From B16-G9 sp964400655 (GTDB lineage Bacteria; Bacteroidota; Bacteroidia; Bacteroidales; F082): a stretch of 54,665 nucleotides of DNA. Below are positions 1 to 10,983 of the stretch, piece after piece. Positions within the stretch are counted from its first letter, which is position 1. Every line of letters starts with the position of its first letter. The DNA lies in the NCBI GenBank assembly GCA_964400655.1, contig CAYNVN010000084.1, positions 1 to 54,665 on the forward strand, read 5' to 3'. A model generated the notes under the pieces. It worked only from the letters and a program-made list of their open reading frames with translations. It was not told where the DNA came from and did no database searches. Position numbers and translations under genes: made by a program.

Positions 1-3000
1 CTCCGGTTTGTGATTTAACAATGGTTAAAGCAGGATTTTGATCGGCATAAACAACAGCTGTGTCATGATCCGAAACGGGCGTATTGCCGCTTCCTGTTCC
101 CAGTGTGTCGGCCATTCCTGTTCCGGTAGCCGTATTGATAAATTGTGCCGTGTCGATGTCGGCCTGTGTTACCGTGTGTGAAGCACTGTAAGTCCATATT
201 TCGCCCGGATCAAGCACATTTACAGGAGCATTGTCGCCACTTACATAGGTTGGCCCCGACGTTGCATAGGGGTCGGTCATGGAGACATTGTAAACCGATA
301 CGTTTCCGGTATTTTCAAAAGTAATCGTATAATTGATTACATCTCCCGGTGTATCATAAGTTGTAGGCATGAGAGTGCCGCCAATATCGGTGGCTGTTTT
401 GGTTACCTCAACAGCCGGTATTTGATTGAACTGTGCAGTATAACCTGATGTATCCGTTACTTCGGTATTTTTTGGAGAAGTACCGTGAACCACCGCCGTA
501 TTGGTAAACGAGCCGGTATCGATATCGGCTTGCGTAATGGTATAAATAGCAGTAAAGGTACTGTTGTCAACAGCTCCAGAGGCAAGAGAAGGAATCGGGC
601 CTCCGCTTAATACGGCATCCGGATCGGTAATAAAAATGTTTGTAAGTGTAACATTTCCAGTGTTGGTTACGGTAAAGGTGTAATGGATTTCATCTCCCGC
701 ATCAACCACACCGTCACCGCCATCATTAACCACTCCTGTTTTTACAAGTTCAATATCGGGACAATCGTTGGCATTGATAACAAGCGTATTGCTTTCAACA
801 GAGCAGGTGTGCGTTCCCAAAGTACTGGTTACAATACGTTTAAACCAGGTTGTATCTGCCAGTGCAGGCGGATCGTAAGTTGTTGAGGTTGCACCCGGAA
901 TATCAGTGAACGTAAAATTATCGCTGCTTTGTTGCCACTGGTAACTAAGATTACCGTCACCGGTTGAAGCAGCTGTTTGAGTAAATGCAGCAGGATCGCC
1001 CGAAAGGGCACAAACTTCCTGATCGGCTGCTATGGAACCTGCCGTTACGTTGTTAACGGTAATTTTAATAACATTGGTGGTATCGGTACACTCCTGTCCG
1101 CTGAGTGATGATTTGTCAATACGGCGGAACCAGGTGTCAACGGTCAATGCTGCCGGTAAATAATCCTTTGATGTGGCACCAGCAATATCGGAAAATGCTA
1201 TACCATCGGTACCTGATTGCCACTGATAGATTGTATCGCCGTCGCAGGTGGCATGTGTGCCGGTAATGGTGTTGGGGACGGTTCCTTCACAAACGGTATC
1301 GGTACCTGTTATAACACCAGCAGCAACATTGTTTACCACTACTGCAACCGTGTCGGAAATCACTTCATTACAACCGTTGCCGGTAGCCGTAATCACTACC
1401 CGGTAGTATCTGTCGTCGGTTAAAACGGGTGTTGTATAGGAAGGGGTATTCCATCCGGAACCTACTGATGTTGGGTTCCACAAATATGGAGCATTGCTGT
1501 TTGACTCCTGCCATTCGTAATTTAGTGAAGGTGTGCCGCCGCCGGCAGTAACGCTAATGGTGGTGGTGCCGCCGCTACACAGGGTTGTGCCTGTTGGCTG
1601 ACTTGTGATTTCAGGATCAGGCACAACGGTAACCTTTACAAAGTTTGAATTGTCGTCGCATGTTACCGGATCACCTGTCAGGGTTGATGTGGCAATTCTT
1701 TGATACCACCGGTCGGCAGTCAGCGTAGCCGTTTCCTGATAGGTTGAAGAGGTTGCCGAAGGAATATCAACAAAGTTAACCCCGTCGGCACTTAATTGCC
1801 ATTGGTAACTAATGGTTCCGTCGGCGGTTCCGTCATCGGTTGATGTAAACAGGTCGGGAGTACCGCCCGTACAAATTTCCTGGTCATCTGCAATGGCACC
1901 TCCGTCAATATTATTAACGGTGACCTCAATTTCGTTGGACGATTCGGAACAGGTATGATTGTTAAGGGTTGAAATGGCCATACGCCTGTACCATGTATCC
2001 TGTGTCAGTACACCTGCCTGATAGGTGTCGCCGGTAGCTCCCGTAATATCAGCATAGGATGATCCGTCGCTGCTACTTTGCCACTGATAGGTAATAACAC
2101 CATCACCGGCTGCGGCTCCAGTACTTTGGAAAAGGGAAGGTGTGCCGTTTTCGCAAATGGTTTGGTCAGAGCTTATGGAACCCGGTGTTGTAATATTGTT
2201 AACGGTAATTTTAATTACGTTGGTGGTATCGGTACAGGTTACACTGTTAAGAGATGAAAAATCTATTCTTCGATACCAGGTATCAGCTGTTAAAGCTCCG
2301 GGTGAAAAGTCTTTATCGGTATTGGTACCGGCAGGTAATGTATAATTAATACCATCGGGGCTCTCTTCCCAGAAATAAGAAACAGTACCATCGGTAACAG
2401 GAACGGTTCCAGTCAGTGTTGCCGGCGTTGAGCCTTCACAAATGGTTTGGTCGACAGCAATGGTTCCGGCCGTAATGTTGTTGATCCATATATGGACGGT
2501 GTTGGAATAATCGGTACAAACCGAACTGCCCAATGTTGAAATCGCTTTTCGACGATACCATCTGTCAGCCGTCAAAACTCCCGGGGAGTACTCCGATGAG
2601 GTGGCTCCCGCAATATCGGTAAAGGAAGTTCCGTCGCTGCTTTCTTCCCATTGATAGCTTATTACGGCATTGGGATCGTCAGCCGTTGCGTCGTTGTTAC
2701 TGGTGAGCTTTGCCGGAGCATAACCTTCACAAAGGGTTTGTTCCTGTAAAATATCGCCCGGATTCAGATTGTTGACCAAAACAGTGGCACAGGTGGAAGT
2801 GTTGGTATTACAATCAACCCCCGATTCACCCACAACACATTGATAATAGGTTGTTTGCGTAAGGGCCGGTGTTGTATAACTGTTGCTTGTGGCTCCTGAA
2901 ATATCCGACCAGCCGGAAGAACAATCGGTGGTGGATTGTTGCCATTGATAGCTAAAAGTTCCCACACCACCCTGGGGAATAACGGTCATGGTATGGTTAT

Positions 3001-6000
3001 CGCCATTACAAATGGTGTCGCCTTCAGGTTGGGTTACAATTACCGGATCGGCTTTTACTTTTACCTCGGTGGTATCGGTAACCAAATCGGCACAATCTGG
3101 CGATGTAACCGTTATTACACATCTGTAATAATAGGAACCTGTTGTGAGGGCTGCCGTTGTGTAGCTGGTGCTGTTTGTACCAACAGTGGTCCACGAATAA
3201 GGGTTGTTGCTATTGGAGCGTTCCCATTGATAGGCAAGGGTAGCTGATCCGCTTTCCGCGTTCACGTCCATGGTAACAGAACCGCCGTCGCAAATGGTAT
3301 CGCCGGCAGGCTGGGTAACAATTCCCGGCACATAAACGGCAACTATATTTGATAAACGATTGTTACACCCGTTTACATCGTCAATTACTCTTACCCGGTA
3401 ATAATGGGTTGAGTCAAGGATATCCGTTGTATAAGTGTTGCTGGTTCCGGTTTGAACCGTTGTCCATCCGCCTGTTCCGGTGGAAGATCTCCGCCAGCGA
3501 TAGCGGAAATGTCCCGAACCGCCGGATGCTGTTACACTCATGGTATGTGTTGAACCGGAACAAATGGTATTACCGACCGGTTGAACATCAATATGAGGAT
3601 CGGGATTAACCGTAAGCTCCATACAATTTGAAGTAAGCGCATCACAACCGACACCGCTTTGAGTAACAAGACACTGATAGTAGTAGTCTCCTGCCGTATT
3701 CATGGTTCCTGTATTGTATGAGCTGCTTGTTGCGCCGTTAATATCTGTCCATGGTCCCCCACAATCCGATGCACTCTGCCATTGATAAGAGAAAACGCCT
3801 GTTCCTTTATCTACTGTTACTTCAAAGGTGGCATTTCCACCCCGGCAAACCGTGTCGTCATCCGTCTGATAGGTAAATTCCGGGTCATCCACAATGGCTA
3901 CCTCTGCACATCTTGATGTATCGTTGTCACAATTACCATCCTGATTGCTTATGATGCAGCGATAGTAGGTTGTGTCGGTAAGTGAAGGAGTTGTATAGGT
4001 ATTACTGTTGGAACCAACGTTACTCCAGGTTCCGTTACAATCGGTGGTTGATTGCTGCCACTGGTAATTGTATGAACCCTCACCACCGGTTGCCGTAACA
4101 CTTAGCTCGATGGAGCCGCCGTCACACAGGGTGGTATCTTCGGGTCCCGATGTTGAAATATCGGAATAGTTGGCAATTAAAACGGTGTCGCGTGATGGAG
4201 AACAAACGCTTCCGTTGGTAACGGTATAAACAAAATTATAATCACCTGTGATCAATCCGTTCGCATCGGTTGACGGAGAAGAGGGATTTACAATGTTTGC
4301 CGTGTTGGGCCCTGAAGCCTGTGTCCATACGCCCGACCCTGTGGCAGGTGTGCTTGCCGTTAATGTTGCGGAAGTCAGGTCACATAATACCTGATCGGGG
4401 CCGGCATAGGAGGTGCTTGGAGAAGCCCAAACAATAATTTTCATGGTATCGGATTTTGTACAGATACCAATGTTGTGGGTCCATACCAGTTCATAGGTTG
4501 CGGGTGAAGCAGGAGAGAGTCCCGTAACGGTGGTTACTGGATCGTGAACATCATTAAAGGTGAGTGTTGTAGGGCCTGAGTATTGGCTCCATGTGCCTGT
4601 GCTTCCCGAGCCGGGCGTATTTCCATCCAATGTTGTGGAAACAGCATCACAAAGTTCCTGATCGGCTCCTGCCAATGCCTGCGACGGAATAGGATTAACA
4701 ACAATCTCAACCGTATCGGAACTGGACAAACACACACCGTTACTAATTGTCCATACAAATTTATAGGTACCGGCAACTACACCAACCACATCGGTTACCG
4801 GATTGTTTGGGTTTAATATGGTAACCGTTGAACCGCTATACTGTGTCCAGATGCCGGTTCCAACGGTTGGAGTGTTTCCGGTCAATGTCATGGGGTCGTA
4901 CAAGCAGAGCTCGGTGGTTGTACCCGAAGCATCGGCGGTGGTGGGCGTTTGATCGTTGGTAATCAAAACCGTATCGGCCGAAGTACAGCCATTGCTGTTA
5001 TCGGATGTCCATGCGAGTTTGTAAACACCGTAGGCATTGTTCAAGCCGTGAATGGTTGTAACGGGATCGTGTTCATCATCAAATGTGGTTGAACCTCCTG
5101 CCGGCTGGTCTTCCACCGTCCATGTTCCCTGTCCCACGGCAATGGTATTTCCCGCTAAAGAGGTGAAGTCCAGATCGCAAAGTTCCTGATCTATTCCTGC
5201 ATCGGCTTTGGTAGGCGGTTCGTAAACCGTTACGGCGACCGTATCTCTAAGTGTGTCACAAACGCCGTTTGTAGTGGTCCATACAAATGTATAGGTACCC
5301 GGATAGGTATCGGGTAACAGATTGGTAATCTCTGTTTCGGGCTGCACGGGTGATTGTATCACCGGTGTTTCTCCTGCCGGAATGATAGCGGTATCGACAG
5401 ACCATATACCTACCCCTACCGTTGGTGTATTTCCGGCCATAACGGCTACAGAATCACAAAGGTGGGTTTGATCGGGGCCTGCATCCGGTGTGGTGGGTTG
5501 TTCGTAGTTGGTAATTCGTACCTGATCGGCGTTGGAGCAATCCTGATTGGAAACTGTCCACTCGAAAACGTAAACCCCGTATCCCGGGTTCTGATATTCA
5601 GTAGCAGGGTCTGCCGGGTCTACAAAGTTACCGGCTGCCGGACCGGAGAGTTTGCTCCAGTGTCCGGAGTTGTTTGCAGGGGCAGGATCGGCATCCAGGA
5701 AGATAGAGGCCGCCTGACACAACTCCTGATCGGGACCTGCGTAAGCCATACCCGCCGCATCATAAATGGCTACTTCCATGGTATCGCTGGACTCGCAGGT
5801 ACCGCCGACATCAACGGAATATACAAAAGCGTAGGTTCCCACGATAAGGTTAGAAGCAATAGCGGTATTAGGTGAAGTAGAGTCGATGGTTGCCACATTT
5901 GGAGCGTTTCCATATTGAGTCCAAACACCAATACTATTGGTAGTTCCGTTAAGGCTAACCGAACTAACGGCATCACAATGTGCCTGGTCGGGGCCGGCAT

Positions 6001-8824
6001 TGGCAGGCAGTGTAACCGAAATATTTACGGTATCTTTTGAAGGAGGACAAAATCCGCCTACCGATATGGTCCAAATAAATGAATAATCACCTGTAATAAG
6101 GTTTTTTACTATGGTGTTAGCCGAGGTATTGTTAACAAATGTGGGGGTATTGGGCCCGCTTAGCAGGGTCCAAAGTCCGGTTCCGTTAACCGGATTGTTA
6201 GCCGCCATAATTGCCGTGTCGGCTCCGCAAATGGTTTGATCGGGACCGGCATGTGCCGTATCACCGGGAGGATAGGTTACAAATACTTTAACCGTATCTT
6301 TAAAAACACAGCCACCATCGGTAACTTCCCACTGGAACTTATAATTTCCCGACTGCAAATTGATAACATCGGTAATGTTGTTGTCGGGTGTACGAATGGT
6401 ATCGCCGGCATTACCTGAAATTTGTGTCCACAATCCGGTACCCGGGGCGGGATTGTTACCGTTTAACTGCGTGCTGTCACCACAAAGCTGTATGTCGGTT
6501 CCCGCATCGGCAGAAGCTGAACTGCCTATGGTAATGGTAACCGTATCACGAGTTTCACCACAGTTAATATTATCCGTAATCAGCCATTCAAACTGATAAG
6601 TTCCGTCGGTAACACCGGTAACAGTGGTATTATATTGTGAATCATCGGTTATGGTACCGGGCAGGTTTGTAATTTGTGTCCATAGTCCGTCTCCGCCACC
6701 GGGATCATTACCGTCAAGCTGAATGGTTGTGGTACCCGAGGCCAGACATTGATCCTCACCGGCATCGGCCTGAACCGGCCCGTTAAAATTATTAATGGAG
6801 ATTTGTACCGTATCGCCTGCCGAGGCCCCACAACCGTTACTAATTTTCCAGATAAACCGGTAAACCGAATCGGCCTGTAATCCGGTTACTTCGGTTTTCC
6901 AATAGTGTTTATTTACAATGTTTACTCCGGTAAAAGCATAAGCTGAGTCAATACTCCAGGTACCTATTTCAAAAATGTAGGTAGGCCTTTCGGCATTAAG
7001 ATAAACCGGCGATAAGTAGCAAAAGGTAGTATCGTCACCGGCAGAAACCTGGCTTGGCGTTGCATTGGAAACCAATACAGATACCGAATCGGTATTGTCG
7101 TTACACATTGGCCCCCCGCTAATAAGCCACTGAAATCTGTAAAAACCGTTTGAAAGGTTTTCAATATGAACAACTGTATTGTTGGCACTGTCGAGTATTA
7201 CGGTTGATGGCCCCGATATTTGTGACCATGTTCCCATACCTGGCGACGGATTGTTTCCAATAAGTTGGGTTTCGGTAACCTGGCAATTTAAAATTTGAAA
7301 TGTTCCTGCGTTGGATGCAGGTGGTGGTAACGAGATGGTAACTTCCGTTTGATCAAATGCGGTGTTACAGGCCGAGTTAACATTGGTATGTCTTCTGAAT
7401 TGAATGGTATAAGTTCCCATACTGTCCAATCCGGCAATAATAGCAGGAGAAGAGTTGTTAATATATTCCCAGTCGGTTGGGTAGGTAACGCCAGCCATCT
7501 CCGGCCCCGAAAGAATACTATATTGATTAATGCCATCGCCGCCATATGTATATTCGATGGATGCCGAGGTTTCGCCACAATCAGAATAAATATGATCTTC
7601 GATGATATCAATGGCTGGCGGATTGAGCATGTAACTAATGGTTGTTTGATCTTCGCTGTTACAACTTGTTACGGAGTTTATAATGGTATATTGGAAAACA
7701 TAAGTACTATGACCATCTAATCCTGTAACCTGCGTTACGGGACTATTGGGATTAACAATTGTTATTCCCGTAGGGCCGCTTACCTGTGTCCATTCAACTG
7801 TTTCATTAATATATGCCGGCTGGTTTCCTTCAAGAATGATGGATGTACGCTGATCGCAATAAACGGGATTCTTATCGGAAATGGATGCCCCTGACACATC
7901 AGCCGTTGGTGCCGGAACGATAATATGCACGGTATCGGAACCGTTAGCACACTGGCCTGTAACCGACCATCTTAACAAATAAGTTCCTTCAATAAGGTTT
8001 GAGATATTTGAAGCATTGTTATGGACATTATGAATGGTTGGCAGGTTGGGGCCGCTGATAACTTCCCACGTTCCCTGCTGCCCGTCGATACCTGATCCCT
8101 CGTAGGATCCGTCAAGCGTTGTGGATTGTGTACTTGAAAAACAGTGGTCAAGATTCTGATCGCTACCGGCATCAACGGGAGTTACACCTCCCCTGTTGGT
8201 TATTTCAACCGTATCTCTTGATACGCAACCGTTGGTACCGGTAATTTCCCAAACAATAGTGGCGATGCCTGAACGACTTGCATCGAATGTAATGGGACTG
8301 TTTGGCAGGCTTGTATTGTTTACCGAAACACCCGCATTTGTCCCGCTTGAGTTTTGCACCCATAATCCTCCTTCATTGGTACCGGGAGCATTTCCCGTCA
8401 TAACAGCAATATCGGCAGGACAATAAGCAGCATCGATTCCAGCATCGGCACTTGTAATGGGTAATATGGTTATGGTCACATCCTGAAATATCAGTGAACC
8501 ATCTTCACAAAATCCATTTAATCTGAACACAAGAGTACCTGCCACAAAATTGACAACTTCCGTATTCATATCGAACGGATCAATAATTACCGCAGAGGGG
8601 CCCGATACCTGCGACCAGTAAGGCTGGTTTCCGGAGTCGGCTTCTCCGGCAGAATTTCCCTGGAGAAACAAATGATCATTCACACAAATGGTTTGCGGAA
8701 CGCCTGCATTAACCGAACAGTTTTGTGCCAGTGTACTTAGTGAAAGAGCAGAGAGAACAAACAGTAAAAATGTTTTTGCAAAAAAACTTTTCAAAAACAT
8801 ATTAAAGAGTAGAGGCTTCTTCAT
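1..8824 (-). CDS. Giant secreted repeat adhesin, N-terminal 2,941 residues (partial)
   Basis: One uninterrupted minus-strand frame runs from an ATG at 8824-8822 past the left edge, so the C-terminus is missing. The first 45 or so residues form a signal peptide ending near LSLSTLAQ. Three repeat zones follow. From about 8720 to 4190 there are roughly 18 PKD-like units of 80-90 residues, each with a DAGxDQ..C opening, a W(S/T)Q.SGP core and a closing FxWT(V/I)..G.C..S.DTV strand. From about 4190 to 760 there are about 13 Ig-like units carrying Y.WQ.S.D and TY..P.L...T(W/Y)Y(R/Q)(R/C). From about 760 to 1 there are DUF11/DUF7507-like units (P.IE(L/V)VKT, G(D/E).I.Y..T..NTGN, T..ADIDTG). Almost every unit has paired Cys. 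The combination suits a very large cell-surface or gliding-type adhesin, probably exported by the type IX system, but the sorting domain lies outside the window. The exact repeat counts are my estimate. Confidence 0.88.
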   Translation of the reverse strand, partial: MKKPLLFNMFLKSFFAKTFLLFVLSALSLSTLAQNCSVNAGVPQTICVNDHLFLQGNSAGEADSGNQPYWSQVSGPSAVIIDPFDMNTEVVNFVAGTLVFRLNGFCEDGSLIFQDVTITILPITSADAGIDAAYCPADIAVMTGNAPGTNEGGLWVQNSSGTNAGVSVNNTSLPNSPITFDASRSGIATIVWEITGTNGCVSRDTVEITNRGGVTPVDAGSDQNLDHCFSSTQSTTLDGSYEGSGIDGQQGTWEVISGPNLPTIHNVHNNASNISNLIEGTYLLRWSVTGQCANGSDTVHIIVPAPTADVSGASISDKNPVYCDQRTSIILEGNQPAYINETVEWTQVSGPTGITIVNPNSPVTQVTGLDGHSTYVFQYTIINSVTSCNSEDQTTISYMLNPPAIDIIEDHIYSDCGETSASIEYTYGGDGINQYSILSGPEMAGVTYPTDWEYINNSSPAIIAGLDSMGTYTIQFRRHTNVNSACNTAFDQTEVTISLPPPASNAGTFQILNCQVTETQLIGNNPSPGMGTWSQISGPSTVILDSANNTVVHIENLSNGFYRFQWLISGGPMCNDNTDSVSVLVSNATPSQVSAGDDTTFCYLSPVYLNAERPTYIFEIGTWSIDSAYAFTGVNIVNKHYWKTEVTGLQADSVYRFIWKISNGCGASAGDTVQISINNFNGPVQADAGEDQCLASGTTTIQLDGNDPGGGDGLWTQITNLPGTITDDSQYNTTVTGVTDGTYQFEWLITDNINCGETRDTVTITIGSSASADAGTDIQLCGDSTQLNGNNPAPGTGLWTQISGNAGDTIRTPDNNITDVINLQSGNYKFQWEVTDGGCVFKDTVKVFVTYPPGDTAHAGPDQTICGADTAIMAANNPVNGTGLWTLLSGPNTPTFVNNTSANTIVKNLITGDYSFIWTISVGGFCPPSKDTVNISVTLPANAGPDQAHCDAVSSVSLNGTTNSIGVWTQYGNAPNVATIDSTSPNTAIASNLIVGTYAFVYSVDVGGTCESSDTMEVAIYDAAGMAYAGPDQELCQAASIFLDADPAPANNSGHWSKLSGPAAGNFVDPADPATEYQNPGYGVYVFEWTVSNQDCSNADQVRITNYEQPTTPDAGPDQTHLCDSVAVMAGNTPTVGVGIWSVDTAIIPAGETPVIQSPVQPETEITNLLPDTYPGTYTFVWTTTNGVCDTLRDTVAVTVYEPPTKADAGIDQELCDLDFTSLAGNTIAVGQGTWTVEDQPAGGSTTFDDEHDPVTTIHGLNNAYGVYKLAWTSDNSNGCTSADTVLITNDQTPTTADASGTTTELCLYDPMTLTGNTPTVGTGIWTQYSGSTVTILNPNNPVTDVVGVVAGTYKFVWTISNGVCLSSSDTVEIVVNPIPSQALAGADQELCDAVSTTLDGNTPGSGSTGTWSQYSGPTTLTFNDVHDPVTTVTGLSPASPATYELVWTHNIGICTKSDTMKIIVWASPSTSYAGPDQVLCDLTSATLTASTPATGSGVWTQASGPNTANIVNPSSPSTDANGLITGDYNFVYTVTNGSVCSPSRDTVLIANYSDISTSGPEDTTLCDGGSIELSVTATGGEGSYNYQWQQSTTDCNGTWSNVGSNSNTYTTPSLTDTTYYRCIISNQDGNCDNDTSRCAEVAIVDDPEFTYQTDDDTVCRGGNATFEVTVDKGTGVFSYQWQSASDCGGPWTDINGATSSSYNTGTMNTAGDYYYQCLVTQSGVGCDALTSNCMELTVNPDPHIDVQPVGNTICSGSTHTMSVTASGGSGHFRYRWRRSSTGTGGWTTVQTGTSNTYTTDILDSTHYYRVRVIDDVNGCNNRLSNIVAVYVPGIVTQPAGDTICDGGSVTMDVNAESGSATLAYQWERSNSNNPYSWTTVGTNSTSYTTAALTTGSYYYRCVITVTSPDCADLVTDTTEVKVKADPVIVTQPEGDTICNGDNHTMTVIPQGGVGTFSYQWQQSTTDCSSGWSDISGATSNSYTTPALTQTTYYQCVVGESGVDCNTNTSTCATVLVNNLNPGDILQEQTLCEGYAPAKLTSNNDATADDPNAVISYQWEESSDGTSFTDIAGATSSEYSPGVLTADRWYRRKAISTLGSSVCTDYSNTVHIWINNITAGTIAVDQTICEGSTPATLTGTVPVTDGTVSYFWEESPDGINYTLPAGTNTDKDFSPGALTADTWYRRIDFSSLNSVTCTDTTNVIKITVNNITTPGSISSDQTICENGTPSLFQSTGAAAGDGVITYQWQSSSDGSSYADITGATGDTYQAGVLTQDTWYRRMAISTLNNHTCSESSNEIEVTVNNIDGGAIADDQEICTGGTPDLFTSTDDGTADGTISYQWQLSADGVNFVDIPSATSSTYQETATLTADRWYQRIATSTLTGDPVTCDDNSNFVKVTVVPDPEITSQPTGTTLCSGGTTTISVTAGGGTPSLNYEWQESNSNAPYLWNPTSVGSGWNTPSYTTPVLTDDRYYRVVITATGNGCNEVISDTVAVVVNNVAAGVITGTDTVCEGTVPNTITGTHATCDGDTIYQWQSGTDGIAFSDIAGATSKDYLPAALTVDTWFRRIDKSSLSGQECTDTTNVIKITVNNVTAGSIAADQEVCALSGDPAAFTQTAASTGDGNLSYQWQQSSDNFTFTDIPGATSTTYDPPALADTTWFKRIVTSTLGTHTCSVESNTLVINANDCPDIELVKTGVVNDGGDGVVDAGDEIHYTFTVTNTGNVTLTNIFITDPDAVLSGGPIPSLASGAVDNSTFTAIYTITQADIDTGSFTNTAVVHGTSPKNTEVTDTSGYTAQFNQIPAVEVTKTATDIGGTLMPTTYDTPGDVINYTITFENTGNVSVYNVSMTDPYATSGPTYVSGDNAPVNVLDPGEIWTYSASHTVTQADIDTAQFINTATGTGMADTLGTGSGNTPVSDHDTAVVYADQNPALTIVKSQTG

Positions 8825-9374
8825 AATTTTTTTCGTTACTTTATAAATGTTACTATGTAATAAAGCTATAATTCATCCACTCAAAATAATCAGCAGACTT
8901 ACAATGCAATACATTTTGTACTCAATGAAAAACTGTATTGCAAGACGACCTCTATCAAGATACAAGCCAAACATCTAAAAAAATTCTAATTGGCTTATGT
9001 TCAGTATATTTAACTAATCGGGCATGGCGGGATAAACTATATATTTTTCCTATATTGGGAAAAATCACCTAATAATAGTTACTTCGTAATAAAAAAAATG
9101 CCAGGAGCCAGTTCAAAAAAAAGGTTTACATTATAAAACCGTCTGAATATGTGCTTAATGATTAATTGCTGTCAATAGGTAAAAAATATTTCTTCGGTAC
9201 AGGCAACACTGCATATTTATTGACATAAAAACAGACAATTAATACGAAAATATATTTTCGGCAGACAACAACAATATTATGGGATTTGTTATAATATGCT
9301 GATGATTATAAATACTTATCCGGAGACGGATTAAGGTAAAATTTATTGATAAAGTTTGTAAAGGAAAAACAAAT
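8825..9374. other. 550-bp non-coding upstream region of the giant adhesin
   Basis: This AT-rich stretch lies between the adhesin start and the end of xseB, so it must hold the adhesin promoter, but I see no exact TAnnTTTG/TTTG pair for the minus strand. It contains an 8-bp inverted repeat (ATTTTTCC / GGAAAAAT) at 9043-9065 that could be an operator. A short hairpin, ATCCG-GAGA-CGGAT, at 9318-9331 lies just beyond the xseB stop but lacks a convincing U-tract. No gene is visible. Confidence 0.5.
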
Positions 9375-9578
9375 TCAGGTACCCGATTCTTTAATTTCTT
9401 TAAGCACTTTTGTAACCTCTTCTTCGGTTTTGGTTAACTTTGTTTTGCACAATCGGATAAGTTGTGAGGCCCGTTTTACTTTTTCGGCCAGCTCGTCAAT
9501 GGCAATGTTTTCGCTTTCAATTTCATTAACAATGGATTCAAGCTCTTCAACGGCCTGCTTATACGTTTGGTTTTTCAT
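9375..9578 (-). CDS. xseB: Exodeoxyribonuclease VII small subunit
   Basis: XseB is the small subunit of exonuclease VII, which degrades single-stranded DNA to oligonucleotides; several small subunits bind each XseA catalytic chain. The 67-residue product is short and helical, with the family pattern Y..A(V/M)EELE.IV..IE in the first 22 residues and a charged helical second half ending in VLKEIKE. That length is normal for Bacteroidota XseB. It starts four bases after the xseA stop, so the two are translationally linked and made together. Confidence 0.9.
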   Translation of the reverse strand: MKNQTYKQAVEELESIVNEIESENIAIDELAEKVKRASQLIRLCKTKLTKTEEEVTKVLKEIKESGT

Positions 9579-9582
9579 GGTG

Positions 9583-10983
9583 CTATTTTATTGATGTTAC
9601 TTCACTTTCGACGGTATTCCGGTATAGTTGTGTGGTAATCCGGTTACCCGGTTTTAATTTATCAGCCGAAGTCAGCGGTTTTCCGTTTAATAATGTGATG
9701 CTGTAACCCCGCTTTAAAATATTTTCGGGTTTTAACAGGTCAAGCTTTGTGTTGATATGTTCAAGTTTTAAAACGGAATTTTTAATATGCCGTTTTGAAA
9801 CCGATTCCAGCATACCGGTCAGCCGGTTCAGTTTATCTTTTTCCAGCAAAACAAATGCTTCCGGTTTATAACCCAATCCGGATTTTAGTTCGTTAATCCT
9901 GTTTTGCTGTAAATACAAAAACCGTTTGGCCTGGTTTTGAAGCCGTTCGCCATACAGCTGCAACTGGTTTTTATTTTGTTCAACCAATAATATTACACGA
10001 TTATTAAAATCGGCCCATAAATCATTGAGTCTGTCCTCCTGGAATTGTAACCTGTTTTGTATTGCCGATTCAAGTCTTAACGACAAGTCAGCCACTTCGG
10101 CATGAAAGTTCTCAAATTTCTCTATAAGGAAATAGGCCACATCGGTAGGAGTAATTTTATTGGCATAAGCAATCATTTCGGTAACGGTTTCGTTGGTGGA
10201 GTGACCGATGCCTGTGATAACCGGTAAAGGGAAGAGAGCCACTTCACGAGCAAGCCGGTAGGTATCGTAAGCACTTAAACCCACATCACCTCCCCCACCC
10301 CTGATGATAACCGCCACATCAAACATATCGGTTTTAGCGGCAATATTTTTTAATTGTTGTACCATTGATCTTACAGCTCCGTCTCCTTGCAAAAGAACAG
10401 GAAACAGTGTGTGTTCAAAATGGTAGCCGTAACGGTTTTTCCGGAGGATATTCACAAAGTCGTGGTAACCTTTTGAGGTTTCAACCGACAACACGGCAAT
10501 GCGTTTCGGCAACAGGGGAAATTCCAGTTTTTTATTGCGGTCGAGCAGCTGTTCGCGGCGCAGTCGCTGGATGGAAAGCTGTTTTTCGCGGGCCATTTCG
10601 CCAAGGGTAAATGAAGGTTCAATATCAAGTATGTTAAGCGAAAGGCCGTGTTGCTCATGATATACCACCTTCACCAAAAACAGAACGGTAATGCCCTCCT
10701 TTAGTTTTTCACCCGTAACCTGTATAAACTTTTTTGTAATAAGGTCATACGTTCCCGACCAAATGGTAGCCCGTATTTGAGCAATTACTTTTTGGTTTTG
10801 TTTTTCCACCAAATCGGGGTAACAATGGCCGCTGTACGGATAAAAATTGAGTTTGGTAATTTCGGCTTTTACCCAGTAAGCACCGGTGTATGTCCGGGTA
10901 ATTACTTTACGGATGCTTCCGGCAAGTTCGCCAAGGCTGTAGTATTTTTGGATTTTGTTATTGTGTTCAAAAGTTTCAGGCAT
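9583..10983 (-). CDS. xseA: Exodeoxyribonuclease VII large subunit
   Basis: This is the catalytic subunit of exonuclease VII. From the ATG at 10983 the protein has 466 residues. An OB-fold nucleic-acid-binding domain occupies about residues 20-115 (SLGELAGSIR, WVKAEI). The catalytic region follows, with IIRGGGGDVGLSAYD and GIGHSTNETVTE..A....TPTDVA, and then a long coiled-coil stretch. A longer frame opens at 11028, but I prefer 10983: its ATG overlaps the pepP stop by 8 bases (ATGCCTGA), a typical coupling arrangement, and the extra 15 residues are unlike the family. It is followed at once by xseB. Confidence 0.93.
   Translation of the reverse strand: MPETFEHNNKIQKYYSLGELAGSIRKVITRTYTGAYWVKAEITKLNFYPYSGHCYPDLVEKQNQKVIAQIRATIWSGTYDLITKKFIQVTGEKLKEGITVLFLVKVVYHEQHGLSLNILDIEPSFTLGEMAREKQLSIQRLRREQLLDRNKKLEFPLLPKRIAVLSVETSKGYHDFVNILRKNRYGYHFEHTLFPVLLQGDGAVRSMVQQLKNIAAKTDMFDVAVIIRGGGGDVGLSAYDTYRLAREVALFPLPVITGIGHSTNETVTEMIAYANKITPTDVAYFLIEKFENFHAEVADLSLRLESAIQNRLQFQEDRLNDLWADFNNRVILLVEQNKNQLQLYGERLQNQAKRFLYLQQNRINELKSGLGYKPEAFVLLEKDKLNRLTGMLESVSKRHIKNSVLKLEHINTKLDLLKPENILKRGYSITLLNGKPLTSADKLKPGNRITTQLYRNTVESEVTSIK

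Noticed and set aside
683..8426. Many 60-173-codon frames on both strands across 1-8824
   Set aside because: They lie inside the continuous minus-strand adhesin frame and have repetitive, low-complexity translations that track the repeat units in the wrong frame.
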